From positions 62,001-126,000 of the forward strand of contig CAJTWC010000002.1 of assembly GCA_910580185.1 (NCBI GenBank): a stretch of 64,000 nucleotides of DNA, given 5' to 3'. The translations under genes and the position numbers were made by a program. How positions within the stretch are numbered: the first letter of the stretch is position 1; the number at the start of each line of letters is the position of its first letter. This document shows, piece after piece, positions 27,049-36,864 of this stretch. The DNA is from an uncultured Bacilli bacterium. GTDB lineage: Bacteria; Bacillota_I; Bacilli_A; RF39; UBA660. Below the pieces are notes generated by a model that was not told the DNA's origin, searched no databases, and saw only the letters and a list, made by a program, of their open reading frames with translations.

Positions 27049-30000
27049 TTATTCAAATATATCAAGCATTTTTATTAAATAATGTATAAAATGTTCTTCT
27101 AAACCTTTTAATGGCAATGTTATTCTTAAAATATTATTTAAATATTTAACATCAAACTTTGGAGTTATACTAAATAGTCCGCTTAATAAGTCTGCACCAC
27201 CTATCTTGCTAGAAGCTTCTTTATTAAAATATACGGTTATTTTATCCGTCATTTGGTCTACTTTAAATACACCTTTTTGCTTAGCTTTAACTTGAAATAA
27301 TTCTTCTAACATATAAACAATTATACATTCATCTAAAGTACCAAATCTATCAGTTAATTCTTTTTTTACTTGCTCAAATGAATCATAATTATTGATTGTA
27401 TTAATTTTTTTATGAATTTCAATTTTTAAATCCTCGCTATCGGCATATTTATCGCTTATATGGGTAGAAACTTCAATAAATGGTCTTTCATCTAGTTCTT
27501 CTTCATTTTCTTCTGGTAAATTACCTTTTAGTCTTTCCACTTCTTCATTTAATATTCTAAGATACATATCATATCCGATAGTATCTATAAAACCTGATTG
27601 TTCACTTCCAAGAATATCACCTGCACCGCGAATTGCTAAGTCCCTTACAGCTAGTGCATAACCACTACCTAATTCGGTAAATTCCTTAATTGCAGATAAT
27701 CTTTTTACTGCAATATCATTTAATTCTTTATTTTTCTCATACATTAAATATGCATATGCTATTTGTTTACCACGCCCAATTCTACCTCTTATTTGATATA
27801 ACTGGCTTAGTCCAAAATAGTCTGCGTTTAAAACTATCAAAGTATTGGCATTTTCTATATCAATTCCAGTTTCTATTATTGTAGTACAAACTAAAACATC
27901 ATATTCTTTATTAACAAAACTTTCCATGTTTTTTTCTATTTGTTCTTTATTCATCTGACCATGAATATAATTTATTCTTGCTTCTGGTACGAGTTTTTTT
28001 ATTCTAACTACTTGATCTTCTAATTTAGATACATTGTTATATAAAACAAATAACTGCCCATTTCTTGCCAATTCTTTATAGATTGCATCTTTTATTACTT
28101 GATCATTTTCTCTTAGTACATAGGTTTGAATTGGATATCTAAAAGCCGGTGGAGTTTCTATTAAAGAAAGACCTCTTACTCCTGTTAGGGACATTTGAAG
28201 TGTTCTTGGAATCGGCGTTGCAGACAAAGTAAGTACATCTATCATTTCTTTGTACTCTTTTATTTTTTCTTTATGTGTAACTCCGAATCTTTGTTCTTCA
28301 TCTATAACTAGAAGGCCTAAGTCTTTATACTTAACATCTTTGCTTAAAAGCCTATGTGTACCAATTATAAGATCAATCTTACCAGATGATAAATCCTTAA
28401 GTATTATTTCCTTTTGTTTAGGAATTACAAACCTATTTAAAACAGCAATATTTATTCCAAAACCTTCAAATCTTTCCACAGCATTATTATAATGTTGCTT
28501 AGCGAGAATAGTAGTTGGACATAAGAATGCTACTTGTTTACCTGATTTAATAGCCTTAAACATTGCTCTAAAAGCAACCTCAGTCTTCCCATAACCAACA
28601 TCACCACAAAGCAATCTATCCATAGGATGAGGCTGCTCCATATCTTCTTTTATTTCTCTTATTGCCTTTAATTGGTCCTTAGTTTCTTCATATGGAAATT
28701 TATTTTCAAAAATAACTTGATCCTCATCATCCGCAAAGAAAGCGAAACCTGGAACTAACTTTCTTTTTGCAGAAGTTTCTAAAAGTTTGCGTGCTATATC
28801 TTTAACCTTACCTTTTACCCTTGCCTTTTGCTTAGCCCAATCAGTACCACCTAATTTACTTATTCTAGGTTTCGCACCTTCATTAGATGAATATTTACTT
28901 ATGAGCTCTATCTTTTCCACAGGAATATACAACTTATCATTATCTTTATATTCTAGATGAAGATAATCTTTTTTCATCCCCCTTAAAGTAAGCGTTACTA
29001 TACCTAAGTATCTAGCAATACCATGTGCAGCATGAACAACATAGTCGCCTACTTTTAATTTATTTATATCTTTTATTTTAGAACCATATCTAAATTTACT
29101 TTTATAATTATAAGTTTCATTATTTTTAAATATTTCTTTTGACGAGATATAACACGTATCATTTATTATAAAACCATTAGGTACTACTTTTTCTACAATA
29201 CTAATATTCCCTTGTATATCTTTTGTTTCTTTATCCAAAATAATACACTTGTATGGAACTTTACTTATGAATTCTGCGATTTGTCTTTTGTTTTCTAAAA
29301 AGACAATAACGTTTTTATTAGCACTTGTCATACTATTTATAAAATGATTTAACCTATCAAAATTACCATTAAAAGAATCAATACTTGCAGTAAAATAATT
29401 TTCCACAGCATTTTCTTTTTTTACGTTATAATTATCAACAGATAAAATATCAACATATTTATCTGATTTTAAATCATTAATTTCATGCATGTATTTAGGA
29501 ATATCAAAATTATCTGTTTCTTTAAACTCAGTTACTTCTTCCATTATTTTAGTATATGAAATCTCTAAATTTACAAAATCGGAAAATACTAAGATGGTAT
29601 TTTCTAAATATTCTTTTAGAGATGATACATTATTAGTGACTCTAGGAAGAAGACTTTGCCTTGGTGGGATATCTTCTACATTTTTTTCATTAATAAACTC
29701 CGTAAAAGGCATAATATTTACTTTTTCTACACTTTCAGTTGATAACTGAGTATCTGGATTATATTTTCTTATACTTTCTATCTCATCATCAAAGAATTCA
29801 ATTCTAATTGGATATTCACTGGAATATGGAAATATATCTAAAATATATCCTCTGTTTGCAAACTCGCCTGTTTTAGTAACCAAGCTTTCTTTCTGATAGC
29901 CCATCATAGCTAATTTTTTTAATAATTCTTCTCTTTTAATATTTTTTTCTACACTGATTTCTATATTTAGACTTTTCCACAACATTTTACTAGGTAAAAA

Positions 30001-30345
30001 TCTTAAATATCCCATTAAATTGGTTATAACGATGTATTTTTCATCAGTAAAAGCAAGTTCATTTAAAGTTTCTATTCTTTTTGCCATAAGATCTGGAGAT
30101 ATTGCAACAGCCTCACTAACTAAAAAGTCATCCATCGGAAATAAAAGTGTTTTATCTGTTACGGTTGATAATGACTTATATAATGTATTAGCTTCATATA
30201 AAGTATTTGTAACCAACAAAATACTTTTATTTGATACACTAAAAAGATTCCAAACATAAGATGCTTGGACTTCTTTACCTAAACCTACAACACTTACTGG
30301 TTTATTGCTATTTAATATTTTGAATTCAAAAATATCTTTTAGCAT
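27049..30345 (-). CDS. mfd: Transcription-repair coupling factor Mfd
   Basis: About 1098 residues, typical length. N-terminal UvrB-like module; CarD-like RNA polymerase-interacting domain (~465-530: LKVGDYVVHAAHGIARYLGI); RecG-like translocase with Walker A (LLCGDVGYGKTEVAFRAMF), DEEQRFG box and SATPIPRTLQMS; TRCF C-terminal domain. It displaces stalled RNA polymerase and recruits UvrA. ATG 30343-30345 has AGGTG upstream; the GTG at 30354 overlaps the SD. Follows pth as in Bacillus. Confidence 0.97.
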   Translation of the reverse strand: MLKDIFEFKILNSNKPVSVVGLGKEVQASYVWNLFSVSNKSILLVTNTLYEANTLYKSLSTVTDKTLLFPMDDFLVSEAVAISPDLMAKRIETLNELAFTDEKYIVITNLMGYLRFLPSKMLWKSLNIEISVEKNIKREELLKKLAMMGYQKESLVTKTGEFANRGYILDIFPYSSEYPIRIEFFDDEIESIRKYNPDTQLSTESVEKVNIMPFTEFINEKNVEDIPPRQSLLPRVTNNVSSLKEYLENTILVFSDFVNLEISYTKIMEEVTEFKETDNFDIPKYMHEINDLKSDKYVDILSVDNYNVKKENAVENYFTASIDSFNGNFDRLNHFINSMTSANKNVIVFLENKRQIAEFISKVPYKCIILDKETKDIQGNISIVEKVVPNGFIINDTCYISSKEIFKNNETYNYKSKFRYGSKIKDINKLKVGDYVVHAAHGIARYLGIVTLTLRGMKKDYLHLEYKDNDKLYIPVEKIELISKYSSNEGAKPRISKLGGTDWAKQKARVKGKVKDIARKLLETSAKRKLVPGFAFFADDEDQVIFENKFPYEETKDQLKAIREIKEDMEQPHPMDRLLCGDVGYGKTEVAFRAMFKAIKSGKQVAFLCPTTILAKQHYNNAVERFEGFGINIAVLNRFVIPKQKEIILKDLSSGKIDLIIGTHRLLSKDVKYKDLGLLVIDEEQRFGVTHKEKIKEYKEMIDVLTLSATPIPRTLQMSLTGVRGLSLIETPPAFRYPIQTYVLRENDQVIKDAIYKELARNGQLFVLYNNVSKLEDQVVRIKKLVPEARINYIHGQMNKEQIEKNMESFVNKEYDVLVCTTIIETGIDIENANTLIVLNADYFGLSQLYQIRGRIGRGKQIAYAYLMYEKNKELNDIAVKRLSAIKEFTELGSGYALAVRDLAIRGAGDILGSEQSGFIDTIGYDMYLRILNEEVERLKGNLPEENEEELDERPFIEVSTHISDKYADSEDLKIEIHKKINTINNYDSFEQVKKELTDRFGTLDECIIVYMLEELFQVKAKQKGVFKVDQMTDKITVYFNKEASSKIGGADLLSGLFSITPKFDVKYLNNILRITLPLKGLEEHFIHYLIKMLDIFE

Positions 30346-30354
30346 ACATATCAC

Positions 30355-30936
30355 CTATTTCTCATTTTTTACCCTTGTATTATATTTACTCATTAATTCT
30401 GGAAAAGGAGTTGTAATTGATGCAAGTACTGCGTCTGCAACATTTTGTATTATAGGCAATAAAGCTTTCTTTTCCGAGATGCTTAACTTTCCTAATACAT
30501 AATCTTTAGTATCCATTTCCTTATCATTAGAAATACCTATTTTTATTCTTTTGTACTCATTAGTTCCCAACTGATTTTCTATGTTTTTAAGGCCATTATG
30601 ACCACCTGAGGAGCCTTTTTCTTTCAATTTAATACTTCCAATAGGCAAATCTAAATCATCGCTTATAATAAGTATATCTTCGGTCTTTATATTTAAGTAT
30701 TTAACGAATTTTATCATAACATCACCAGATAAATTGATGAAATTTTGTGGTTTAATAAAAACTACTCTACAAAAATCTAAATGAGTATCAAAATATAAAG
30801 CATTATCACGCTCTTTCCATTTAGTTACATCCAAACGATTTGCTATTTCATCTAGTACCATAAACCCCATATTATGTCTTGTATTCGCATATGCTTTACC
30901 AGGATTACCTAAACCTACAACTAATTTAACCTTCAT
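30355..30936 (-). CDS. pth: Peptidyl-tRNA hydrolase
   Basis: 193 residues. KLVVGLGNPGKAYANTRHNMGFMVLDEIA with the catalytic His, FIKPQNFINLSGD (conserved Asn), and DDLDLPIGSIKLKEKGSSGGHNGLKNIE are all present. It recycles peptidyl-tRNA dropped from ribosomes. ATG 30934-30936 follows GGAGGAAAAA; the frame extends to 30984 but without SD. Overlaps the end of trmN6. Confidence 0.97.
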   Translation of the reverse strand: MKVKLVVGLGNPGKAYANTRHNMGFMVLDEIANRLDVTKWKERDNALYFDTHLDFCRVVFIKPQNFINLSGDVMIKFVKYLNIKTEDILIISDDLDLPIGSIKLKEKGSSGGHNGLKNIENQLGTNEYKRIKIGISNDKEMDTKDYVLGKLSISEKKALLPIIQNVADAVLASITTPFPELMSKYNTRVKNEK

Positions 30937-31660
30937 TTTTTCCTCCATTAAATATATTAATAATTTTATTAGTATAACTACCATCCTCGTTATGAACTAT
31001 TATATTTTCTTCTAATATTAAACCAGTTCTTCCATTTTTAGCTCCTTCTATTAATACAAGATTAGACTTAGAATTTTTAAAAGGATATATAAATTGAAGT
31101 CTTTTTGGTTCAATGTTGTTATTCTTCATTGCAATTATGATATCAACTAATCTATCAGTTCTATGAACCATAGCAATCCTTCCATTATTTTTTAATATCT
31201 TCTTAGCACATTTAAAAATATCTTCTAGTTTCAAACTAATCTCATGTCTTGCTACTGCTTTAATATCATTTTCATTTATATTTGATTTATTAGTATATTT
31301 AAAATAAGGTGGATTACAAGTAATAAGATCATAAGCATCAGTTTCTGAATTCTTAACAAACTCTTTTACATCCTGATTTATAATATTTATTCTATTTTCT
31401 AGATTATTTATTTTAATACTTTTAACTGCCAAATCATATACTTCTTTTTGTATTTCAACACCTATTAAATCACTACTTATTTTTGTACTTAAAAAAAGCG
31501 GAATTGGAGCATTACCTGTACAAAAATCCACTATCTTTTGCTTATTATTAACATTTACAAAATTTGCAAGTAAAACAGAATCTATTGAAAAACTAAACCA
31601 GTTAGAGTTTTGAACTATTTTTAAATTATTATAATTTAAAAGATCATTTATTACTTCCAT
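30926..31660 (-). CDS. tRNA1(Val) adenine-37 N6-methyltransferase family protein (YabB)
   Basis: 244 residues. Class I methyltransferase: IVDFCTGNAPIPLFLSTK (SAM loop, with C-T-G-N replacing D-L-G-T-G), and catalytic DLITCNPPYFKY. Family TrmN6/YabB; substrate by family only. In the Bacillus origin region yabB lies downstream of ricT as here. Overlaps both neighbours by 10-17 bases, so ricT-trmN6-pth-mfd form a tight operon. Confidence 0.85.
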   Translation of the reverse strand: MEVINDLLNYNNLKIVQNSNWFSFSIDSVLLANFVNVNNKQKIVDFCTGNAPIPLFLSTKISSDLIGVEIQKEVYDLAVKSIKINNLENRINIINQDVKEFVKNSETDAYDLITCNPPYFKYTNKSNINENDIKAVARHEISLKLEDIFKCAKKILKNNGRIAMVHRTDRLVDIIIAMKNNNIEPKRLQFIYPFKNSKSNLVLIEGAKNGRTGLILEENIIVHNEDGSYTNKIINIFNGGKNEG

Positions 31661-32444
31661 CTAAATCAACCTCTATCAATATTTCTTCGGTATCAGATGC
31701 CTTTACTTTATAATTACCTGCTAAAACATTTAATTCACTAACTCTTCCTTTTGTTCCATTAATTTCAACCATTTCACCAATTTTAGGAAATTTCTTTTTA
31801 TAATAACTATAATTTTCATCTTCATAACCAAGGCAACATAAAAGTCTACCACACGAACCATTTATTTTAGTAGGATTTAATGCTATACCTTGGTTTTTAG
31901 CCATGTTTATAGATACACTATTAAAATTTGTTAAAAATTTAGTGCAACATAATGGTCTACCACAAGGACCTAATCCCCCTATTTCTTTTGCTTTATCTCT
32001 TACTCCTATTTGCCTTAATTCTATTCTTGTTTTATATTTAGCTGCAAGCATTTTAGCCAATTCTCTAAAATCCACTCTTTCGTCTGCAATGAATTTAAAA
32101 ATCAATTTTTTTCTATCGAATGTATAAGATGCTTCGAATAATTTCATATCCAGTTGTTCTTTTTCAACTAAATCTTTAGCATATTTTAACGCTTTTTGCG
32201 CATCACATGTATTCTTATCATTTGTTTTTTTATCTTTTTCATCTGCTATTCTAATTACTTCTTTTAGTGGCAAAAACACTTTTTCCTCAGCCATATATAA
32301 AATATCTGTTACAGCTTTACCATACTGCATACCACGTTCTGTCTCAACAATAATATTATCCCCAAGTTTAATATTCAATTTTCCAGGAGAAAAATAATAT
32401 ATTCTATTTGCATTATAAAAATTAATTCCTATTACTTTTACCAT
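31644..32444 (-). CDS. ricT: Regulatory iron-sulphur protein RicT (YaaT), PSP1 domain
   Basis: 266 residues. PSP1 domain (GDNIIVETERGMQYGKAV...) and the Cys-rich core GPCGRPLCCTKFL, then NGSCGRLLCCLGYEDENY, characteristic of YaaT. In Bacillus RicT works with RicA and RicF as an Fe-S complex with RNase Y, and is needed for sporulation and competence. Overlaps the end of holB by 23 bases. The intervening yabA (replication control) of Bacillus is missing. Confidence 0.93.
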   Translation of the reverse strand: MVKVIGINFYNANRIYYFSPGKLNIKLGDNIIVETERGMQYGKAVTDILYMAEEKVFLPLKEVIRIADEKDKKTNDKNTCDAQKALKYAKDLVEKEQLDMKLFEASYTFDRKKLIFKFIADERVDFRELAKMLAAKYKTRIELRQIGVRDKAKEIGGLGPCGRPLCCTKFLTNFNSVSINMAKNQGIALNPTKINGSCGRLLCCLGYEDENYSYYKKKFPKIGEMVEINGTKGRVSELNVLAGNYKVKASDTEEILIEVDLDGSNK

Positions 32445-33348
32445 TTGTTATATCCCCTATTCCAATTAATAAATTACTCATAAATAACACCACATTTACA
32501 TTGTACTCTATTTTCTCCATATTTTCTAAAATAAATGATATTTTTCTAGATATTATATCATTTTTATTTTCCTCTGCCATTTTTTTTAATTCATTTACTT
32601 CAAAATAAAAGTTTTTTCCTTTTACTTTATAATTTAAAATATCTTTATATAATAATAACATTACAAGCATTGCACTATTTAATTTTTCTTTACTATCAAA
32701 TTTTTTTATAAAATCATTTTTTAATTCTGCAAATGCTAATGCCTTATTAAATTCTATTTTTTTAACAAAACTAACTACGCTATATATTTCATCTTCTTCT
32801 AAATTAGTTAATTCTTTGACGAAATCAACACCATAACTTGTTCTTATGTTATTTATTTTAATAATTTGGCATCTTGAAGCAATAGTCGGTATTACAGCAT
32901 TCAAATTCGTTGTATTAAATACCGCGACTACGTTACTATCGGGTTCTTCCAAAAACTTAAGAATTGCATTAGCAGAAGCGCTATTTAAACTTTCAACATC
33001 ATTAATTATATATACACCATTTTTTCCTTCTATGCTTTCGGTATTAAAAATATTACGCAAATTTATTATTCTTTCTTTTTTAATAACTCCATTTTCAGGA
33101 AAAATGATTTCTAATTCTGGAAAATTAGCATCATCTATTCTCTTACATATATTACATTCGTGGCATTCTGAAGTATATTTATTAGGACAAATAAGAATTT
33201 TACTAAGTATTAAACTATAATTTCTTATTTCTTTACTAGATTCACCAACCAGTAAATATCCTTGAGTACTATTACCTGAATTACTAATCTTATTAAATAT
33301 TTTCGTTAAAATAGGTTGATTTTCAATATATATTTCCTCATTTTTCAC
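32422..33348 (-). CDS. holB: DNA polymerase III subunit delta'
   Basis: About 308 residues. AAA+ clamp-loader subunit: a degenerate Walker A (LVGESSKE), Cys-rich zinc module (CPNKYTSECHECNICK), NSASANAILKFLEEP and ASRCQIIKI (sensor-type residues). Delta' lacks ATP hydrolysis. The frame begins at ATG 33363, immediately after bofA with no SD, but the GTG at 33346-33348 has GAGGTGG six bases upstream, so I prefer it. Confidence 0.9.
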   Translation of the reverse strand: MKNEEIYIENQPILTKIFNKISNSGNSTQGYLLVGESSKEIRNYSLILSKILICPNKYTSECHECNICKRIDDANFPELEIIFPENGVIKKERIINLRNIFNTESIEGKNGVYIINDVESLNSASANAILKFLEEPDSNVVAVFNTTNLNAVIPTIASRCQIIKINNIRTSYGVDFVKELTNLEEDEIYSVVSFVKKIEFNKALAFAELKNDFIKKFDSKEKLNSAMLVMLLLYKDILNYKVKGKNFYFEVNELKKMAEENKNDIISRKISFILENMEKIEYNVNVVLFMSNLLIGIGDITNGKSNRN

Positions 33349-33363
33349 TTCATACCACCTCAT

Positions 33364-33552
33364 TTAGTAATTAAGTAGTAAAAATACTGCTAACCCTATT
33401 ATCCCAGGAACATCAAATAAACTTGCAATAATAATTGTTATCACATTAATAGGTATCATCAAATTAAGTGATGATAAAAAGGTATTGTATGCAAATAATA
33501 ATACCATTCCTACTACTACTTTTTTTATGATTCTTAAAATATTTTTTAACAT
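33364..33552 (-). CDS. bofA: Pro-sigma-K processing inhibitor BofA
   Basis: 62 residues, two membrane helices; LFAYNTFLSSLNLMIPINVITIIIASLFDVPGIIGLAVFLLL matches BofA, including the IPxNxxT and GxPG blocks. BofA holds the SpoIVFB protease inactive until the forespore checkpoint. It sits next to recR as in Bacillus. SD AGAGGTG. Another sporulation-specific gene. Confidence 0.88.
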   Translation of the reverse strand: MLKNILRIIKKVVVGMVLLFAYNTFLSSLNLMIPINVITIIIASLFDVPGIIGLAVFLLLNY

Positions 33553-33592
33553 ATTTTCACCTCTACTAGAAAATATGTTAATTATTTATTGA

Positions 33593-34192
33593 TTATGATA
33601 CTTCATTTCTATTTTCTAATGCCATTTCAAGTGTTAAAGTATCTAAATATTCCATATCTGCGCCTATCGGAACACCTTGAGCTATTTGAGTTACTCTAAC
33701 ATCCGTATCTTCAAGTAATTTAGTAATATATAAAGAAGTTGTATTACCTTCAATTCCAGGTCTTAGTGCTAATATTATTTCTTTTATTTCTTCAGCTTTA
33801 ATTCTATTTATTAAATTGTCAATAGACAAATCCTCTGGATTAACTCCGTCCATAGGTGATATTAAACCTCCTAAAACATGATATTTCGTCCTAAAAACAC
33901 CTAATTTTTCAAAGATAAACACATTTTTTTGGTTTTCTACAACACAAATAGTATCCTTTTTTCTACTTTCATCTTCACAAATAATACAATTGTTTGCCTC
34001 AGTTAAACATCCGCAATTTGGGCAAGTAGATATATTTTGTTTAATATTAGCCAAAATATTACTAAATTTATTTAATTTTTCTTCATCTAAATCCAACATA
34101 GCAAAAGCATATCTTTCTGCTGTTTTAGTTCCAACACCAGGCAATAATTTAAAATAGTCTATTAACTCTTGTAAACTTCTAGGATAATTCAT
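33593..34192 (-). CDS. recR: Recombination mediator RecR
   Basis: 199 residues. N-terminal helix-hairpin-helix (YPRSLQELIDYFKLLPGVGTKTAERYAF), four-Cys zinc finger (CPNCGCLTEANNCIIC), Toprim domain (ICVVENQKNVFIFE... VLGGLISPMDG, IILALRPGIEGNTTSLYI), C-terminal Walker-B-like end. Acts with RecF/RecO in gap repair. Short spacing to ebfC; ebfC-recR-bofA are one unit with dnaX. Confidence 0.97.
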   Translation of the reverse strand: MNYPRSLQELIDYFKLLPGVGTKTAERYAFAMLDLDEEKLNKFSNILANIKQNISTCPNCGCLTEANNCIICEDESRKKDTICVVENQKNVFIFEKLGVFRTKYHVLGGLISPMDGVNPEDLSIDNLINRIKAEEIKEIILALRPGIEGNTTSLYITKLLEDTDVRVTQIAQGVPIGADMEYLDTLTLEMALENRNEVS

Positions 34193-34205
34193 AATTTTTC
34201 ACCAA

Positions 34206-34502
34206 TTAGAATAAATCTCCAAAAGCTCCTGCTTGGCTACCCATTTTATCATTAATTTCTTTATTAATTTTACTAATAGCATCATTAACTGCTAGTGTGA
34301 TCATATCCTCTAATATTTCGATATCATCTTTTTCTAACTCATCAGACTTTATTTTTACCGAAATAACTTCTTTTTTACCATTCATTTTAACTTCTACTAA
34401 TTCTGATTCTCCAATAAATTCCATAGCCTCTATCTTAGACTTAGAATCCATAATATTTTTTTGCATTGATTGTGCTTGCTTCATTAAAGCTTGTAAATTC
34501 AT
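34206..34502 (-). CDS. YbaB/EbfC nucleoid-associated protein
   Basis: 98 residues. Helical N-terminus (ALMKQAQSMQKNIMDSK), then beta segment ESELVEVKMNGKKEVISVKI and C-terminal helix. Dimeric DNA-binding protein of the family EbfC; role in nucleoid shape inferred only. Its position between dnaX and recR is nearly universal. SD GGAGGAGAG. Confidence 0.95.
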   Translation of the reverse strand: MNLQALMKQAQSMQKNIMDSKSKIEAMEFIGESELVEVKMNGKKEVISVKIKSDELEKDDIEILEDMITLAVNDAISKINKEINDKMGSQAGAFGDLF

Positions 34503-34504
34503 AA

Positions 34505-36226
34505 CTATCTCTCCTCCATTTCAATTAAATCACTAAAATCATTAACTGAATTATTATTTTTATTTTTTAATTCTTCAAGGACTTTTTCTTCGTCTATTAA
34601 TTCTAAACCACCGTTCTTTATTTTTTCTACATATGATGGCCTAACATCTTTCCAAAACGAATCAGATATATATACTATTTTAAATGAATCATTGTATATT
34701 TCTTTTAAAAGTTCCTTACTAATATCATATTCTTTTTCTATTCTATTTACGATAGAATCTAATGGTAATGTTATTATAATTCCTTTTTTTGATGCTGCAA
34801 CAGGTTTAGCTTCCTTAAGAATACCTGCCACTAATTTATATTTTTCATCAATAAGATAATTTTCAACATTTTCCCACATTTCATTTATAAAATTAAGATC
34901 TTTTTTTGTGGCTTCTCTAAGTATATTATTAATTCTAATATCTTTTATCTTTAACAATACACTGTCTTCTTGTTTTGTCTCAAAGTTTAATGTTTCACGT
35001 GGAACATTAGTTTCTTGTTTTTGAATAACAACTGTATTTTCTTTCTGTTTAGATAATGATGTTTCACGTGGAACATCACCATCTTTTTCTTCTGATGGTT
35101 CTATATCATTTGTTATCAATGTTTCACGTGAAACATTGATTTGTTTATGAGAAAAATCATTTATTTTATCCATTAATTGTATAATTTGTACTTCAAAAGT
35201 TAATTCCTTTTGAAAATTATTTCTAACTTTATTCAAACTTTCAGATATAAAGTCAATAATTACATATAATTGGCTATCTGATAAAGAACTGTATATTTCT
35301 TTATCTATACCTTTTATATTTTTTTGTTCAATATTTTTTTTATATAGAATCCCTTTTCGTATATAATTAACCATTTTTTCACAAATCAATGTAAAATCTT
35401 TGCCCAATGATGAGTATTTATTGATTTTATCAAATACAGTTTCATAGTTTTTATTAATAATTTCTTCAAAAAAATTAGTTACTTCTGAATCTGATATACT
35501 TCCAGATAATTCTTCTATGTCATGTTTTGAAACTTTATCTTCCGCAAAGGTTGAAGCTTGATCTAACATACCTATTGCATCTCTCATTCCACCCTTTGAA
35601 TTATTAATTATTTCATCCAAAGCATCATTATCAATATTTATATTTTCTTGATTAACTATATTTTGCAAACACAGTTTCATCTTGTCGGACGAAATACTTC
35701 TAAAATCAAATCTTTGACATCTAGAAATAATCGTTGCAGGAAGTTTTTGTGGATCAGTAGTTGCTAAAATAAATATTATATATTCTGGTGGTTCCTCTAA
35801 TGTCTTTAATAATGCATTAAAAGCTCCTATTGAAAGCATATGTACCTCATCTATTATATAAACTTTATATTTAGACATAGAAGGCACTAAATTCACTTTA
35901 CTTTTTATTTCTCTTATTTCATCAACACCATTATTAGATGCCGCATCCATTTCAATAATATCTGGGTTACTATTTTCGTTAAATGATCTGCAGTTTTCGC
36001 ATTCATTACAGGCGTCTCCATCTTTAGGATTCAAACAATTTATTGCTTTTGCAAATAATTTTGCACTACTCGTTTTACCTGTCCCTCTAGGACCAGTAAA
36101 TAAATATGCATGGCTTAGTTTTTCGTTTTTTATAACATTTTTAAGTGTTTTTATAATTGTATCTTGACCATAAACTAACTCAAATGTTTTAGGCCTATAC
36201 TTTCTATATAATGTTTGATATGCCAT
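34505..36226 (-). CDS. dnaX: DNA polymerase III subunits gamma/tau
   Basis: 573 residues. AAA+ motor: Walker A GPRGTGKTSSAK, zinc Cys cluster (CLNPKDGDACNECENC), DEVHML, ATTDPQKLP. Domains I-III end near 365; the linker at ~375-425 contains three copies of a short motif (N/D)-V-(S/P)-R-E-T, each encoded by an in-frame parS palindrome. The C-terminal tau domain (~430-575) follows. Loads the sliding clamp and couples polymerases. ATG 36224-36226 has GAGGTGAG upstream. Confidence 0.96.
   Translation of the reverse strand: MAYQTLYRKYRPKTFELVYGQDTIIKTLKNVIKNEKLSHAYLFTGPRGTGKTSSAKLFAKAINCLNPKDGDACNECENCRSFNENSNPDIIEMDAASNNGVDEIREIKSKVNLVPSMSKYKVYIIDEVHMLSIGAFNALLKTLEEPPEYIIFILATTDPQKLPATIISRCQRFDFRSISSDKMKLCLQNIVNQENINIDNDALDEIINNSKGGMRDAIGMLDQASTFAEDKVSKHDIEELSGSISDSEVTNFFEEIINKNYETVFDKINKYSSLGKDFTLICEKMVNYIRKGILYKKNIEQKNIKGIDKEIYSSLSDSQLYVIIDFISESLNKVRNNFQKELTFEVQIIQLMDKINDFSHKQINVSRETLITNDIEPSEEKDGDVPRETSLSKQKENTVVIQKQETNVPRETLNFETKQEDSVLLKIKDIRINNILREATKKDLNFINEMWENVENYLIDEKYKLVAGILKEAKPVAASKKGIIITLPLDSIVNRIEKEYDISKELLKEIYNDSFKIVYISDSFWKDVRPSYVEKIKNGGLELIDEEKVLEELKNKNNNSVNDFSDLIEMEER
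34991..35135 (-). repeat. Three parS-type palindromes inside dnaX
   Basis: Sites at 34991-35006 and 35060-35075 (TGTTTCACGTGGAACA) and 35120-35135 (TGTTTCACGTGAAACA). They match the Spo0J/ParB site of Firmicutes (TGTTNCACGTGAAACA). Separations of 69 and 60 bases keep the same reading frame, giving NVPRETL, DVPRETS and NVSRETL. Confidence 0.9.
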
Positions 36227-36286
36227 ACATCTCACCTCTGTGTTATATTATAACATTTTAAATAATAATTTTAAACTAAAAAACAA

Positions 36287-36348
36287 TGTTTCACGTGAAA
36301 CATTGCATATAATAATAGATATATTTTTACCATGTTCCACGTGGAACA
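36287..36348. repeat. Two parS-type palindromes between dnaX and tadA
   Basis: 36287-36302 TGTTTCACGTGAAACA (perfect palindrome) and 36333-36348 TGTTCCACGTGGAACA, ahead of dnaX. Confidence 0.9.
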
Positions 36349-36353
36349 TTATC

Positions 36354-36761
36354 TTATCTCTTTTTTTTAAAAAAACTTTGTATTAAATTTAAATATTCGT
36401 TATTCTTATATTTGATATGATTATATTTATCTTTTTTTATGTTAATTTCTTTATCTTTTCCTATTAAAAAATATACTTTTTTAATTCTACTTAATTCAAT
36501 TGCTGCCATGCACATCTTACATGGTTCTAATGTAACATACATTTCACAATCATTTAATCGCCAGTTTTTTAATTTTTTTGATGCTTTTGAAATAGCTAAT
36601 ATTTCAGCATGTAATGTAGCGTTTTTTCTTTTTTCTACTAGGTTATGAGCCTTAGAAATAATCTTCTCGTCTTTAATAATAACCGTCCCGACTGGCACTT
36701 CGCCTTTTTTATAAGCTATTTTTGCTTGTTTAATAGCTAATTCCATAAAATTTTCATTCAT
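36354..36761 (-). CDS. tadA: tRNA-specific adenosine deaminase TadA
   Basis: 135 residues, zinc deaminase: ATLHAEILAIS (HAE, catalytic Glu) and LEPCKMCMAAI (PCxxC). It converts A34 to inosine in tRNA-Arg(ACG). KKGEVPVGTVII at the N-terminus is typical. It is followed by parS sites and the dnaX gene, and preceded by SRP RNA: the Bacillus order yaaJ-scr-dnaX, with the SRP RNA on the other side of tadA here. Confidence 0.93.
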   Translation of the reverse strand: MNENFMELAIKQAKIAYKKGEVPVGTVIIKDEKIISKAHNLVEKRKNATLHAEILAISKASKKLKNWRLNDCEMYVTLEPCKMCMAAIELSRIKKVYFLIGKDKEINIKKDKYNHIKYKNNEYLNLIQSFFKKKR

Positions 36762-36779
36762 ATTATAATACCATTACTA

Positions 36780-36836
36780 TGTTTCACGTGAAACATTACA
36801 TTCCTTTTTTATTTTTTATATGTTCCACGTGGAACA
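36780..36836. repeat. Two parS-type palindromes between tadA and SRP RNA
   Basis: 36780-36795 TGTTTCACGTGAAACA and 36821-36836 TGTTCCACGTGGAACA. Confidence 0.9.
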
Positions 36837-36864
36837 TTACAACAGTTTAAATATAAAATAAAAA

